A DNA stretch of 64,000 nt from Neckera pumila. Taxonomy: Eukaryota > Streptophyta > Bryopsida > Hypnales > Neckeraceae. The notes beneath the pieces are model-generated. The model did no database searches and was not told the origin of the DNA. It saw only the letters and a program-made list of their open reading frames with translations. The stretch lies in the NCBI GenBank assembly GCA_963969595.1, contig OZ018408.1:49787022-49851021 (forward strand), written 5' to 3'. Numbering within the stretch: position 1 is the stretch's first letter; every line of letters starts with the position of its first letter. The translations under genes and the position numbers were made by a program. This document shows positions 21,762-33,745 of this stretch, piece after piece.

Positions 21762-24700
21762 ATCATATAAAGTTTGTTGGCTCTAGTCCCAATGGGAAGA
21801 GGCTTGCTATTGAAAAGCTACAAAAGTGAAGAAGTTTGATTGGGACCTTATTTGGAAAGCAACTAAGCAAGTGCTATGTAGACAAAGCATCTTGTGGCAT
21901 AGCTGAGGTAGAGCCACCCATTTCCAACCTATGACCCATTCCCGACCTATAGGTGTACGTATTTTTTACCAAGCTTAGAATGTTTTTTTTTCCTTTTCAA
22001 GATTGAAACTAATAAATACATGATACATGTCCCAAATTGTGAGAAAGAAAGTAGGAAATAATGGTTAGGAAAAAGATTATTGAATTATTGGAATTGGAAG
22101 AGTCTAGACGTTGGCCATGGGTCCGAAGTACTTTTTGCCTCCCAAAATTCCTAGTAATTTCAATTCAAGCGATAAAATTACCAATTTTTTTGCAATCCTT
22201 GTCATTTCTATTGATGTACCTCTGAAAAATACTTGTTTTGCCTTCACTTCTCCAAATCATGTTGGAATTCCTTATTTGGTCAGTTATGAGTGGCTCTACC
22301 TTACTCCTTATTTTTATTAGTGCTTCTATTTACACCAATATAATTTGCTATAGCAAAAATGAATTTTTTCTATTAGATTCATACTTTGGAGGCACCGTCA
22401 AGAAGCTTTTGTATAAAATTGTAAATAGTCACTTAAACAATATGATTGTGGGCAATACCTTATGGACCAAACATTCAAATTTCAAGCAACAAATGACGGC
22501 AAATATATTTAAACACTTAAAATTTTGGCTTTTTCATCCACCTATAGTAAATGTTTATAGATTCTTCTGTCAATTCTCTTACATTTTTGTGTTTGAGATT
22601 TTTTCCTTAAATCTTAGGAAATATTTTGTAGTTCAAAAGGTAAACATATAATTGACCTTAAAATATATATTTTTTGAGTAAGAAGATGACCATTAATAAC
22701 AACTTAAATGAAAGAAGTAAAATAGAAATCTTGAGAAATTGCCACAATTAGAACTTAGCATTTTGAACTTGACAAATAAAATTCTTGTGAACATTCTAAA
22801 CATTCAATCTATAAACAAGTTTAAAAGGAATTTTAGATTTCTAATTTTACTTAAAAATATTGGTTAATGCAACAATGATTAAACCATAAGGATATAATAA
22901 TTTGTACATCATATTCTACAATTTTTGTCTGAAAGTTGCTATTAAATTTTTATTCTAAGTTGTGTTCATAATTCATCTTCACAATTTTGGAACTCTTGAC
23001 TATCCCTTTATCCTTGAAGGAATAATTAGTCAATACAGATTTAGAGATTGGATTTCTAGAATATTACACGGCAACAGAACAAAAAATTATAGACTAGATG
23101 AAATGAACAATGTAGATTGTTGGTGCTATCTAGTATGGTGAACAAATCACAAAATGGAAGTGTGACAAAAGTGCAATGTTGATGTACATAGATATTTATT
23201 ATCATAAGAATGAAAATTCATTATAGAAAGAAAAATGTCTATGAATGAAAATTCATCATAAAAATGAACTTTATAAAGTATATTATATTAATAGATAATT
23301 TATCAAAATTTAAGGCACAAGACATCAAAGTCCATATTTTGATTGATGAAAGTGATTAATAGTGATATTTATCCAAATAAGTTTTCATTCACCCAAACTA
23401 AATCTTGAATTTTAAAAACACTCATTATGACCAATATGATGAAATTAGTGTAAATAATATTTTTGGTTCAAAAATATAACTGATATATGACAAAATTCAG
23501 AAAAAATTTAAACATCAATGGTCAAAAGGCAACCCAAAGTATGTGTTGCTATTTGTCATCTATATGTTGTCCTATGTATCACCTAAGTACTCAATAAGTG
23601 ATTTGGTTTCAATAAATCAAACAAAGAGACCATGTTAAATGTGGAATTTACATAATGTGTCCCAATCAATGGTGTAAGAAAGGTTTTTTCTACTTCAAAC
23701 TCACTCTTCATAGCCATGATTCTATATTTTCAAATTATTAGTCTAATCTTAGGCTATGTGTAAAGTTTGTACCTCAAATCAAAATCATTTTTTACTTCTA
23801 AATATACATATTTTTTAATTTCATTATTAAGATTTTAATTTTGTAATTTAAAACATCATATATCCTATCAATTTATAATAAATTTTTAATTAAATTTACA
23901 AAGCTTCCTAATTATTTGATTGTTATTCTATAAACAATACATTTTGCATTACCAAATAAAGTTGGATTGACTGTCATAAAAACAATGTCCTTTATATTTT
24001 TGAAATTTATAATCTTTTAACTTTTATTGTAAGATGATAGAACAAACCAATAATTAGACAATGATCCTTTAAATTGATTTTGCAATAAAATTCACAAAAT
24101 TTACTATAAAAATAAACTTTGCCTAGCACAATACTGATAGTCAATTTTTTTTTAAATAAATGTATTTTGTTTGATATGTATTCATATCTTGCTATTAATA
24201 AAATTTATAAGAACACGCACTCATTATTGAAAGTCTTTGATAATGGTGGATTTACAAAGTTGAAGTTTACAATGTTTGGCTTTAATTTATGAATGAAAGT
24301 CACAACAAATTAAGTATTATATATTCCATTAAAATGTAGAAAAGTTGCAACAAAATTGAATTATATTATAGGATGTGCCATATTAATAATAATTATTTAA
24401 ATGTCAAGTCTTACAAATCTAATTGTATTGCTTATTACCTAGGATGTACTTCAATATTTCAAATAAATCTCCAAATATGTTTATATTAATTAGCATCCAT
24501 CATTGATCCAATGGATGAGGGATCTAGTAGGGATAAAGTTGCATGTTGAATTTGATGGAGAATTTTTCTTTTATTTGTTGTTTGAAATTTGAGTGTTTTT
24601 ATTGTCTATAGGCACAATAATGTTTTGACTAGTTCAACAATCATAGTGATAAAGCTTTATTACTATGATTGCAGACATTTCTATTAGATTTGACTTTGTC

Positions 24701-25499
24701 ACTATATACTAGGACTGTAGTTGCTTCTACTAGATCTTGATCAAGCTTTGGAGAAGTATGCTATTGAGTCTTCTTTTAAGTCCTACAATTGCTATACTAA
24801 ATTGTATGATGTCCAAGGAATATTGTTTTTTTTGTATTCAATTATTTTCTGACTAAAGATGCTTGACCTAAACATTTAAGGATTTAGGGACTTATGGTGC
24901 AACTTTACTTCAACTTTGAAGAATTTTTAAGGTTAAAGTCAAAAGCATTTGGTCACAAACATCATGATTAAAAAAATAAAGACAAATTCCAATTTGTCCC
25001 ATTTATGATATATGTATTTAAATATAATTCCACATTGAAAATTTATTGCAAATCATTTGTTAACCCTTAAATGACAAACCCGGGCCAAGAAGCTTGATTT
25101 TTGTAGAATCTTCATGACAACTTTTCAAATACTCAATTACATATGAATTTCTTGATATAATTCTTTTTGTCTTCATGAGATGCATCTACTGATTTAAGTT
25201 TTGGATTTTGAGTTACACTTTGAATTTGTAGTTTCTCCATCAGAAGGTTTGATATTGTTTTTGAAAGTAGTTTTGAGTTTGCCCATGGCCTTGACGAAGG
25301 CACATAAGCTCATCATTAATTGGCAATTTGAACAAGCTACATGATGCCCATATAAGAAAGATTCACACATCCAAATTTGAACAGCCCTTCTAGGACTTCA
25401 AATGACCTTTAACCATGAAGGATGGAGCCTATGATTGTATAGTCAAATCTCAAAAAACTTCACTCTGTATCCATTAGATGAGATTCGGGGGTATTGGAG
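21762..25499. other. AT-rich intergenic DNA without recognisable genes
   Basis: Open frames at 22111-22320 and 22238-22651 are AT-rich, hydrophobic, overlapping and unlike any family I recognise. They are treated as chance. Phrases near 24.5-24.9 kb look like diverged coding or element sequence, but no motif survives. Confidence 0.45.
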
Positions 25500-25790
25500 G
25501 TCTCTGAGTTCCCTTGCTGTTTGCTACATTCCTAGACTGCGGGAACGCAGCAGTAGCAGTTGGATGACGTGGTCGAGCGACTGCCACGTAATTTCTTGAA
25601 AAAAAAAAAAAAAAAAGTTTTTTTTTGCTTAAAATGATATTTTGGTAAGAATTTTTTTTATTTTTTTTTATTTTTTTGGAAAAAAAAAATTTCTAACACA
25701 CCCGTACTAGCGTTCACTGAATCTGGGCAGATCAGGGAACAGGCCTGAAACGGCCCTCTAGGACCCCCAAATATCATCTAATGATCCATT
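25500..25790 (+). repeat. Diverged dispersed repeat, pair of 41235-41570
   Basis: GC-richer borders flank an A/T homopolymer core (25599-25690). The phrases GCGACTGCCAC and GCCTGAAACGGCCCT recur in the same order, on the opposite strand, at 41235-41570. The repeat class is unknown. Confidence 0.5.
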
Positions 25791-26904
25791 TTATTGCTTT
25801 TTTTGAGTGGAATATCTTATTTTTTATTTTTCATAGATGAAATCACATGTCTAATATGTGTCATACAATTTTCAGATTTTTTTGAAAATTTCAAATTATC
25901 ATGAATTTTTGGAGAAAAATTGAAGAAAATTCATATCATATATATATGCTCATAAAATTTGAAAATTTCAGAATAGAAGTATATTTATTGTAATATAGAA
26001 AATCATATAAATAAATAATAGTTTTGTGCCACTGTATATTAAGAATTGTGTCATAGATCTTCAACTTCAAACTTCAATAAAATGTTATATGTAAAAAAAA
26101 ATTTTAATTCTCAAGCAGAGCATAAATTGTAGTTCAGAAGCTTCATTTTATTTGTTTTTTCAAAAGCTAAAGAAATAATTTTGAATTTGAAATCAAGTTT
26201 TAAGGAAAAAAAGCTAAAATTGTAAAACACACTATATAGGTATAACATTATTTTGACAAACTCCATTGTACAAAGTAATATGACTTGAATTCATTATGGC
26301 TTAGATAAGGTAGGAGGCTCAAATTGTAAGTGGGCATTTAGAATTGCCTTATAGAATTGTCAAAAATAGTGCGGAGAATTTCAAAAATGGATCACAGTTT
26401 GTTCAATGCGCTTTTTGCTTTTTAACTGTGTTCTTAAATCCCTTTGAGTAAAGTATACATTCATACAAGTCTAAAACAAATAAAAGCATGATGTGGATCA
26501 TTTTTTGAGAGCAAAAATTATAGAAACATCGTAAAGTTGAAGTACTCCATTGAAAGGCTGATTTCAATTGAAGATCGGTCTAGTCTATGAGCACCCATAG
26601 CTACCTACTTACCTTTTACTTTGAAAAATTCATAATTAATTCATTCTAAGTCAGAAAATTACAATATAAACTACCAATAAACTGTTTCTCTTTTTTCTTT
26701 TTACCAAAATATATGAAATATGTTACGCTCTATTAATTTTCCTATAGAGGTCCATTATTTCCTTAGATGGTTGATTTACGAGCCTCCTACCTTAGTCAAA
26801 CTATCTCCAATAGACTCTTCATTCTTGCTGGATATGTAATTAGAATTATTCTTCTTTTCTAAACTTAATTCAGTGATGTACATATTATTATCATCAATAC
26901 TTCA
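25791..26904. other. AT-rich intergenic DNA
   Basis: No supported gene or well-bounded repeat was seen. Confidence 0.4.
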
Positions 26905-27808
26905 ACCTCTAAAAGCTTGAGGCATTTTCTAGGTCCGAAATCACTAAAAACTGCCAGTTTTGTTGCAATCACTCAAAAAAACATTTTTTAGAATCTAACA
27001 ATAGGATCTTGTACTTCACTTGTCATAGATTATGTGGTAAAAATTTCATGAAGTTTGGCCATACGGATTGGAAGATATTAGCATTTGAAGTTGGAAAAAG
27101 AAGTTTTTTTGAATGTGGCATACAATTTTAGATGACTTTGATGGCCATTCGTAGATTTTTTTGGCACTACATACCATTAGGTTAAAACCTTTTATGTTGA
27201 ACATTTGATTTGAGAGTTGGAGAATTTTTTTTTTAAATGTCAAAAATTGATTTTTCACATATAAAAAAATTATTAAGTAGAAGTAGGTCCAAAATTGAAT
27301 GAAACACTAAACCATTAATAGCTCTTAGGAGGAATTAAAACACCATAATTCCAGCGGTGGGATTGTTCTTGCAAACAAGCTTAACCTTGTAAAAAATGCT
27401 AAAAAAATTTGAAAACTGCATGCAAAAATGAATTCTATAAGTTGTTTTTTAAAAGAAGGTGCTTAGCTTGCCTGAAAATACAAGATTGTCTATAACTTTC
27501 TCATTCTGAGTCCAAATAGAATGAATAAAAGCTTCAAGTATGGACAAAAATATGATCTTTTATAAGAAAAAATTAAAGAAAAAATTCAATTTTTTAAAGT
27601 TTTTTTTCTGCTTGGCGAGTTGTTTTTTTGACTTTGGGTGGCATAACTTTTGCTCTCGGGCATTGATTGAAGAAAAAATTATATTTTTGAAAAGCTAATG
27701 TAATATCCTATCTTCAAAAAAAGTTTCAAAAAATCCGGTCAAAATTTGAGGTCACACGAGCCTGCCTAAAATGCCAAATGTCCCCCAAGGGAATTTTGGG
27801 CCTTAGGG
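26905..27808 (+). mobile_element. TTAA-flanked MITE-like element, diverged copy
   Basis: The right end, GGGCCTTAGGG followed by TTAA (27809-27812), and the interior (CTTGTACTTCACTTGTCATAG, AAGTTTCAAAAAATC, GTCCCCCAAGGG) match the copies at 38462, 56329 and 62046. The left end has decayed (TTCAACCTCTAAAAG). It is about 0.9 kb, AT-rich and has no coding capacity. Confidence 0.55.
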
Positions 27809-28052
27809 TTAAGACAAGATGTTTGTTTTGTTTTGTTTGTTACATTGAGATCTCCCGACCGTGCATTCCCCCGGCCGCGTTCTTGGTATCGTCGGAAAGC
27901 CCTTGCGAAGAGGGGTGCACGTGCTTTGTTTTGTGACATTCTGACCTAAGGTGTGGAAGTTATTGAATTTTGAAGTTTTTCATATGAATAAAAAAAATAA
28001 GAAAACTAGTTTTCCTTTTGCTTTGGCTGTGGCAATAGCCGAGGGCACACTA

Positions 28053-28325
28053 CACTAAATAGTGTAATTAGGTTGCCTCTTCAATTAGATGCCTTACCCT
28101 GAGAAATTTCCTTATGACTCATTGCATCCATGTGGAAGCATCTACAACCCTCTTTGTTTACTCTTTCATATATTACGATACAGTACTGTAGTGTTCCCTG
28201 ATTTTATTATCTAAGATGTTTACTGATTTATTTATTGATAAAAGTTGCCGTAGTAACAATAAGTATTTAAATAGTGTGGGATGTCAAAATATTAGTGTGG
28301 GGCAACCTAATTGCACTATTTAGTG
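28053..28325. mobile_element. Small MITE with about 25-bp inverted ends
   Basis: The left end CACTAAATAGTGTAATTAGG, continuing TTGCC, is mirrored at the right end by GGCAACCTAATTGCACTATTTAGTG with one mismatch. The interior is about 220 bp, AT-rich and non-coding. A target duplication could not be settled. A relative with CACAAAATAGTG tips is at 57308. Confidence 0.7.
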
Positions 28326-29476
28326 CAGTTACTCAGTAATTAAAGTTGCACCCCCACAATTGGATGAAAATCGTCCGTTCTTCAATCCAAATGGCAAGAC
28401 TGTTTGACCATGCACAGTCCATCGGACCCCAATGGTCCGCAGTGTCCTTCCAGCGTTAAGGGTCCAACTGCCTTTCTGGCAAATCCTCCGGCAGATTCAA
28501 ACCACGACACAGACCAACGAAGAGAACCGGGCCGGGGACCACCGGAAGAACGACAGCAGTAAGTTCAGTTCAGTTCAGTTCGCAGGCAGGGGATGAAAGC
28601 CTGACGGACTAACTGAAGTAGCGGCCTCACTACTAGGCTGAGGACGGATGATCAGGGAGGACGAGGGAGGACGGAACTGAAGGCACTGAACTGAACTGAA
28701 GGGCGAGGATCATACCAGCTTTCGGTCCGACCAAGGGGAGAGAGGGGAAGGCAGGCAGGGATGACATTGGTGGGGTACAAGGAAAGGGAAGGAAAGGGAA
28801 GGGAAGGGCAACGGAGGCAGGGCAGCAGGAAAGCGAAAGGGGAAGCGAAGGGAGAGACAACAGAAAGGGGCAGGCAGGCAGGATGCTGCTGCTGCTGTCC
28901 CAAGCAAGCAAAGCAATGAACCCCGTGGCTGCAGGACCACAGACTCGTCTGCACCCAGGAACGCCACCGGCCAATGCCACTTCCCTGGTGATGAGGAGGA
29001 TTCTACCCCTGCCCGCCCTTCTCACGACTCCACTTACATTAACTTAGAATAGTCTAGTCGACGACCGGTACTCAGTCTATACTACTACTCAGGCACTGCT
29101 CGAGTAGCGTCGTCGTCGTCGTCGTCGTCCTCTGACAGGAGACGACTCCAACGAGTCTGGTGCAGCCCTTGCTCGCCCGCTCACAAGCAAGGCGCGACTG
29201 AATGAGCCTCCGTCCAGCACCATCCGCCATAGCCATCCCCCTCCTCCCCTCCATTCCCCCAAGCACCACACTTGCTCCTCCCACCCTATTTCATCGTCCT
29301 CTGCCTGCCTCTCCCCCCGACACGTTTCCAGCTTCCGCTCCTCCTCCCGGAAAACGACCACTGCTACGAAGCCCGCCCCGGCGTCTTGTCTGCCTGTGGC
29401 GCGGCGGTCGATTTCGAGGGGCCTTGCGCGAGCTAGCCAGGGGTGGGCATCACGCCATCCCGAGCGGGCATGCTAG
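28326..29476 (+). promoter_or_regulatory. GC-rich upstream region of the CCCH gene (promoter and 5' leader)
   Basis: Composition changes sharply here from AT-rich to GC-rich. Contents include four AGTTC units at 28562-28581 and their inverted counterpart CTGAACTGAACTGAAG near 28688-28703; a purine tract (GGAAAGGGAAGG words, about 28778-28870); and a CGT run at 29106-29128. Minus-strand frames here are low-complexity and are treated as chance. No clear TATA box was found, so the transcription start is unknown. Confidence 0.45.
29106..29128 (+). repeat. CGT trinucleotide microsatellite
   Basis: About seven CGT units lie in the upstream region of the CCCH gene, probably in the promoter or 5' untranslated region. 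Confidence 0.8.
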
Positions 29477-32400
29477 ATGGAATACTATGCGCCAGTCAAA
29501 GGGGCGCCTTCCTCCTTTGCAGGCCCTGAAGAATCATCGCCGGCCTCCAACATCGTATCTGGGGGTGCGGCCAGCCTCCCATTCTACGACGACTGGCAGC
29601 GCCATGGCCTGGCTGCTCAGCGATCGCCACCTGGGGGCGGCTTGGACGCAGCCGGGGCGGACTCGGCTTCAGAAGGTAGTGCCAATTTCGCGATTTGCTG
29701 GGTGGGTGGGGGATAGCCTAGCTAGTGGCGATGCTTGACGTCCAGGCAAGTGGCGCCCGCGGCAAGAGTACGCAACGACGACGCCTGACCGGCTTCCGAT
29801 GCGCAATTCGGCATCTGGGTCCGATGCGGTTCGCATCGGTGCGGTGCAATTGGATCGGGAGAGAGCGAATTGGCATCTGGCGGAACTTTGATTTTGCATG
29901 TGGGAGCTCAAATTCTGCCCATCGCGGTAGGGAAGCGTCGGATTCCGTTCGCAGAGAGTGTTGGCGGAGCTCCGTCGCGTCAATTGATGAATTGCGTGGT
30001 CGTAAAGTGTGTCGACTGTCGATGAGAGTGTCTAGATCTCGTTCCTCGTCGAGGAGGCCAGTGAGCTGCAGGTCGGAGTTGCGTTGTGGGTTCGTCGTCC
30101 GCGGCCGATTGCTGCGACGCCCGCCGCTTTCTACCCGTTAATTGTATGGTCGGCTAGTGTAGATCTCTGCGCTGCCCACGCAGCAATGTGGGTTGGACTC
30201 CGGCTCTGTGACGGTGGCTGGCGCGAGAAGCATCTGCCCAGAGCAATTTTCGAACTGTTTGTCCACGTCCGACTGTCCACGGCAGGCAGGGTTGAGAATC
30301 AATTTTAGGCTTGTGGACGATTGTAGCTTTGCAATCGAAATGTCCGAGTGAAAGTGACAGGATTGTACTCGCGCGCACTGCTGCCACGTCTAGCCGCCGT
30401 CGTACGGTAGGAGTGGCGATGGCGTGGTGGTGAGCTGCGACGCATCCAATGCCGGGAATGGGCCACTGACGTTGTTGCATCTGCTGGTGTTGGGTTGGGC
30501 CGTGGGCGTTGCAGAAGCCGTGTGGCCGACAGCGATGCAGGGGCCAGAGGGCATGGACGGAGGGCAGGGGTCGTACCCCGAACGGCCGGGCGAGCCGGAT
30601 TGTGTGTACTACATGCGCACGGGATTGTGCGGGTTCGGGATGACTTGCCGGTTCAATCATCCTCCGAATCGCAAACTGGTAGGATTCTGTGCCGTGCCGT
30701 GCATAGGTGTGAGTGGCAGGGACGGCGCAGAAACCTAATTCTGTGCAGCGCACAGTCGATGAGAATAGTGCCGTGAATAGCAGGCGCGTGGTGTTGATGG
30801 TGTGCGGTGTGTGTGCAGGCAGCCGCAGTGGCGCGGGGCAAGGGCGAGTATCCCGAAAGGCTGGGTCAGCCAGAATGCCAGGTAAATTACAGGATCCCCG
30901 TTGACCAGAGTGCCGGTGGTAGGGAACAGCGGATGCGGCGTGAGCCTGCCGCAGCTTCGTTGCCCAGGGTTTGGGTCGGAGTAGTCTTACTTATTCTGTG
31001 AATGTTGGGACGACACCTGGTTGGTGGATTCTTGCTCGTGGGGAGTTGGTCGTGCAATCTGAGTATGAAATGCGAATGCTAATAACCACAAGAGTAGTAA
31101 GAAGAATCCTAGGGTGCCCGCCCGCGACTGAGCCATGGCTCCTGAATGGGCGCCATGTCCTCTGATTGCTGCGGAGACAAATGTACATGCCTCCCGTGCG
31201 TCATATGCTGAGAATTGAGCTCCTCGATTTGTCAGTGCGGTCCTTCGCAGCAATTGAATTGAGGTTCCGATGCCAAGTCTGCGAGGGTTTCCTCACGGGT
31301 CAGTCCAGTGACTAGGGTGGGTGGGTCGGTGGGTGATGCGGGCCCCCTGTCGCCGTGGGGATGCTGCCGCAGCGAAGGAATGGAGGAAGGCGGTCATTGA
31401 CAGTGGGGTATTGTTGTGCGATGTGTTCAGTATTATTTGAAGACGGGGACCTGCAAGTTTGGAGCGACATGCAAGTACCATCATCCCCGAGAGAAAGCTG
31501 GATCCACCGGTCGTGTACATTTGAATGTATTAGGTCTTCCATTGAGACAGGTTGGAAGCCCTGAAACTAAATGAGATCTTTTGCTGGGTGGGCTGGCCGC
31601 ATTCGCTTGCGTTGGGAATGCTGTGTCTTCACTTGGCCTGCTTGAGTCGTACCTTGGGCTTGAGGGTTGGGCATTGCGTAGGCTAGGAATGCTGAGAACA
31701 TGTGGAAGGCGTATGAATTGGAGTTGTATGGGTGGAATTGCTGAGCGAAGGGAAGCCTGGAAGGAAGGGTCGAGCCTTTACTAAGAGCCCCATGTCTTTG
31801 TATGAAAATTAAATTGGTGTAGGGGGAGAAGGAGTGTGCGTATTACATGCGGACAGGGTCGTGCAAGTATGGAGTAACCTGTAAATTCCATCATCCACAG
31901 CCTGCGACCGTGGGGGCGCTGATGTCGCTGCCACAGTACACGAGTGGTGGCGGTGGTCCATCTTCTGCTGCTGCCCCTCAAGCTTATCCAACGGGAGTTC
32001 CTTCGTGGCCTATGCAGAGATCTCCTTATCTGCCTCCTCGACTCCAGGGCCCTTCGAGTTACGGTCCAGTGATCCCATTACCGCAGGGACTAATGTCGAT
32101 GCCCGGATGGAGCACGTACCAAGTAAGTGGGTCGATGGGACATTGGAGTTGAGGGAGGGCGGAAGGGAGTGAGAGGGAGGGTTTGGGATTGCAGTTGGCC
32201 GTGGTTGCAAGCGTGTTCTGCTAGTCCATTCGCAAGGGGCTGCATGTGAGCAGGTTCTGTAGGGACCGTAGTTCCAGCGTTGTGCTCCGGGTGTCGTGAT
32301 CGGATTCTTCTCCGGGTGGGGTGTGATGACTGGGGTCGTGTGTCTCCGGCAGGCAGGCACTCCGTCAACTCGTACAACTTCGACGGGTTGACCAGATTAA

Positions 32401-33745
32401 CGCGAACTATCCGTTTAACGAATTCGTAGTTTCACCAATCATCTCCACTTCGCTAAATTTTGATGACGCAGGGGTCGCTGTTAGAAGTTGGAAACGACAG
32501 CTGGAGTGACAGGATAGGCGGTGCTAATAGGGTGGAACAGTGTTTGTACCCTATCGCGGGCTTGGCTTGTTCAGTGTAATGAATGAATGCTTATTGAGAT
32601 GTATTGTTGCCAAACTTGAGTGCTTATTGAGATGGGATGAGCGAGCGACGAACTCGAGCCTGATGGGACGGACCAGCGGTTTAGTGTATACCCGGTGGAC
32701 AGGATTGCGTGCCAATGAGAGTAGAAGGCTGTCATCATGCAGTCTAATCGAGGTAGGAGGAGTGGATGTGTTAATACGCACCTACGTGTTTGCGAAGCGC
32801 TGACAGTGGCGGGTGTGTGGCATGGTGCAGCAAGGACCGGTAGGGCCGCCTGAAGGCCAGCAGCATGGGTACGTGTACGGAGGCGCGCCGCAGGGAGAGC
32901 AGATGTCGAGCTATGCGCCGTACATGCAGGGGTCGTCGGCGATGGGTGTCCCGGCTCACCAGACCCAGTCTCTCGGGGGGCAGAAGGACACGCTGTTTCC
33001 TGAGCGGCCCGGGCAACCGGAGTGCCAGTACTACATGAAAACTGGGGACTGCAAGTTCGGCACGACGTGCAGATACCACCACCCCAAGGATCGAGCGACG
33101 CCTTCACCGACGTGCCATTTGAGCCCCATCGGCCTTCCTCTACGCCCTGTAAGTGGCGCGCCTTCTTCCCTGCTTGTTTGGACGTGGAATGCTTTTGCTG
33201 CTGCATTGTGCTGCATTGTGTGGACTGCGATGGTGCGCTGGCTAGCTGCTTTGGTGAAGAAGAGAATTCAGTGCTGCTGGGGCTGCCGCTGAGGTTGTGG
33301 AAGTTTGACGCCGGTGGGATGGGTGTGTGGTGGATTGCAGGGAGCTCCTCCTTGCTCATTCTACACGCGGTACGGGATCTGCAAATTCGGCCCCACGTGC
33401 AAATTCGATCACCCCTTAGTAGGCGGCTTGACTTACAGTCCCTCCGCCTCGTCCCTGTCGGACATGCCTGTGGCTCCGTACCCGATCGGTTCGTCGCCGA
33501 CGACGCTGGCGCCCTCGTCGTCGTCGGATGCTCCGCTGGAAGGGTCCGGGTCCCTGGAGGCGGTTTCCTACGGGGACGGGCTGAGCGGGCACCCGCGGAT
33601 GATGCGAGGTAGCATGGATTCGGCGATTGGTAGCTCCGCAGCAGCGGGCAACGCTTCTGCTGCGGGTGGGGGAGTGGGAGTGGGTGCGGGCGGCGGCGCT
33701 GGCGTGTCCAGCAATGCCTTGGGGGATAGTGGTGGTAAAAGCTAG
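29477..33745 (+). CDS. CCCH zinc-finger protein, five fingers, plant ZFN type (522 aa)
   Basis: Seven coding exons join in phase: 29477-29675, 30515-30678, 30819-30881, 31431-31550, 31823-32122, 32831-33148, 33341-33745 (1569 nt). All use GT-AG sites. Five C-X8-C-X5-C-X3-H fingers start at Cys 96, 141, 187, 347 and 393, the second being split between exons 3 and 4. The arrangement, three fingers, a Pro/Ser/Gly-rich spacer, then two fingers, plus signatures such as [33 protein letters not shown] and [11 protein letters not shown], is that of the plant ZFN family. Members are nuclear or cytoplasmic proteins that bind RNA or [11 protein letters not shown] before finger 1 matches the conserved N-terminal segment of that family and fixes the first join. 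The C-terminus is Ser/Gly/Ala-rich. Exon 1 (start ATG 29477) is the least certain part. Intron 1 is 839 bp. Long minus-strand frames over the gene are antisense shadows. Confidence 0.92.

Noticed and set aside
22111..22651. 69- and 137-codon hydrophobic frames that could be membrane proteins
   Set aside because: AT-rich composition gives Phe/Leu/Ile/Asn/Lys-rich translations by chance; the frames overlap in different phases and lack any recognisable motif or exon context.
28633..29361. Overlapping minus-strand frames of 70-130 codons upstream of the CCCH gene
   Set aside because: They are low-complexity Pro/Ser/Leu or Arg/Gly sequences produced by purine-rich and CGT repeats; three frames are open at once.
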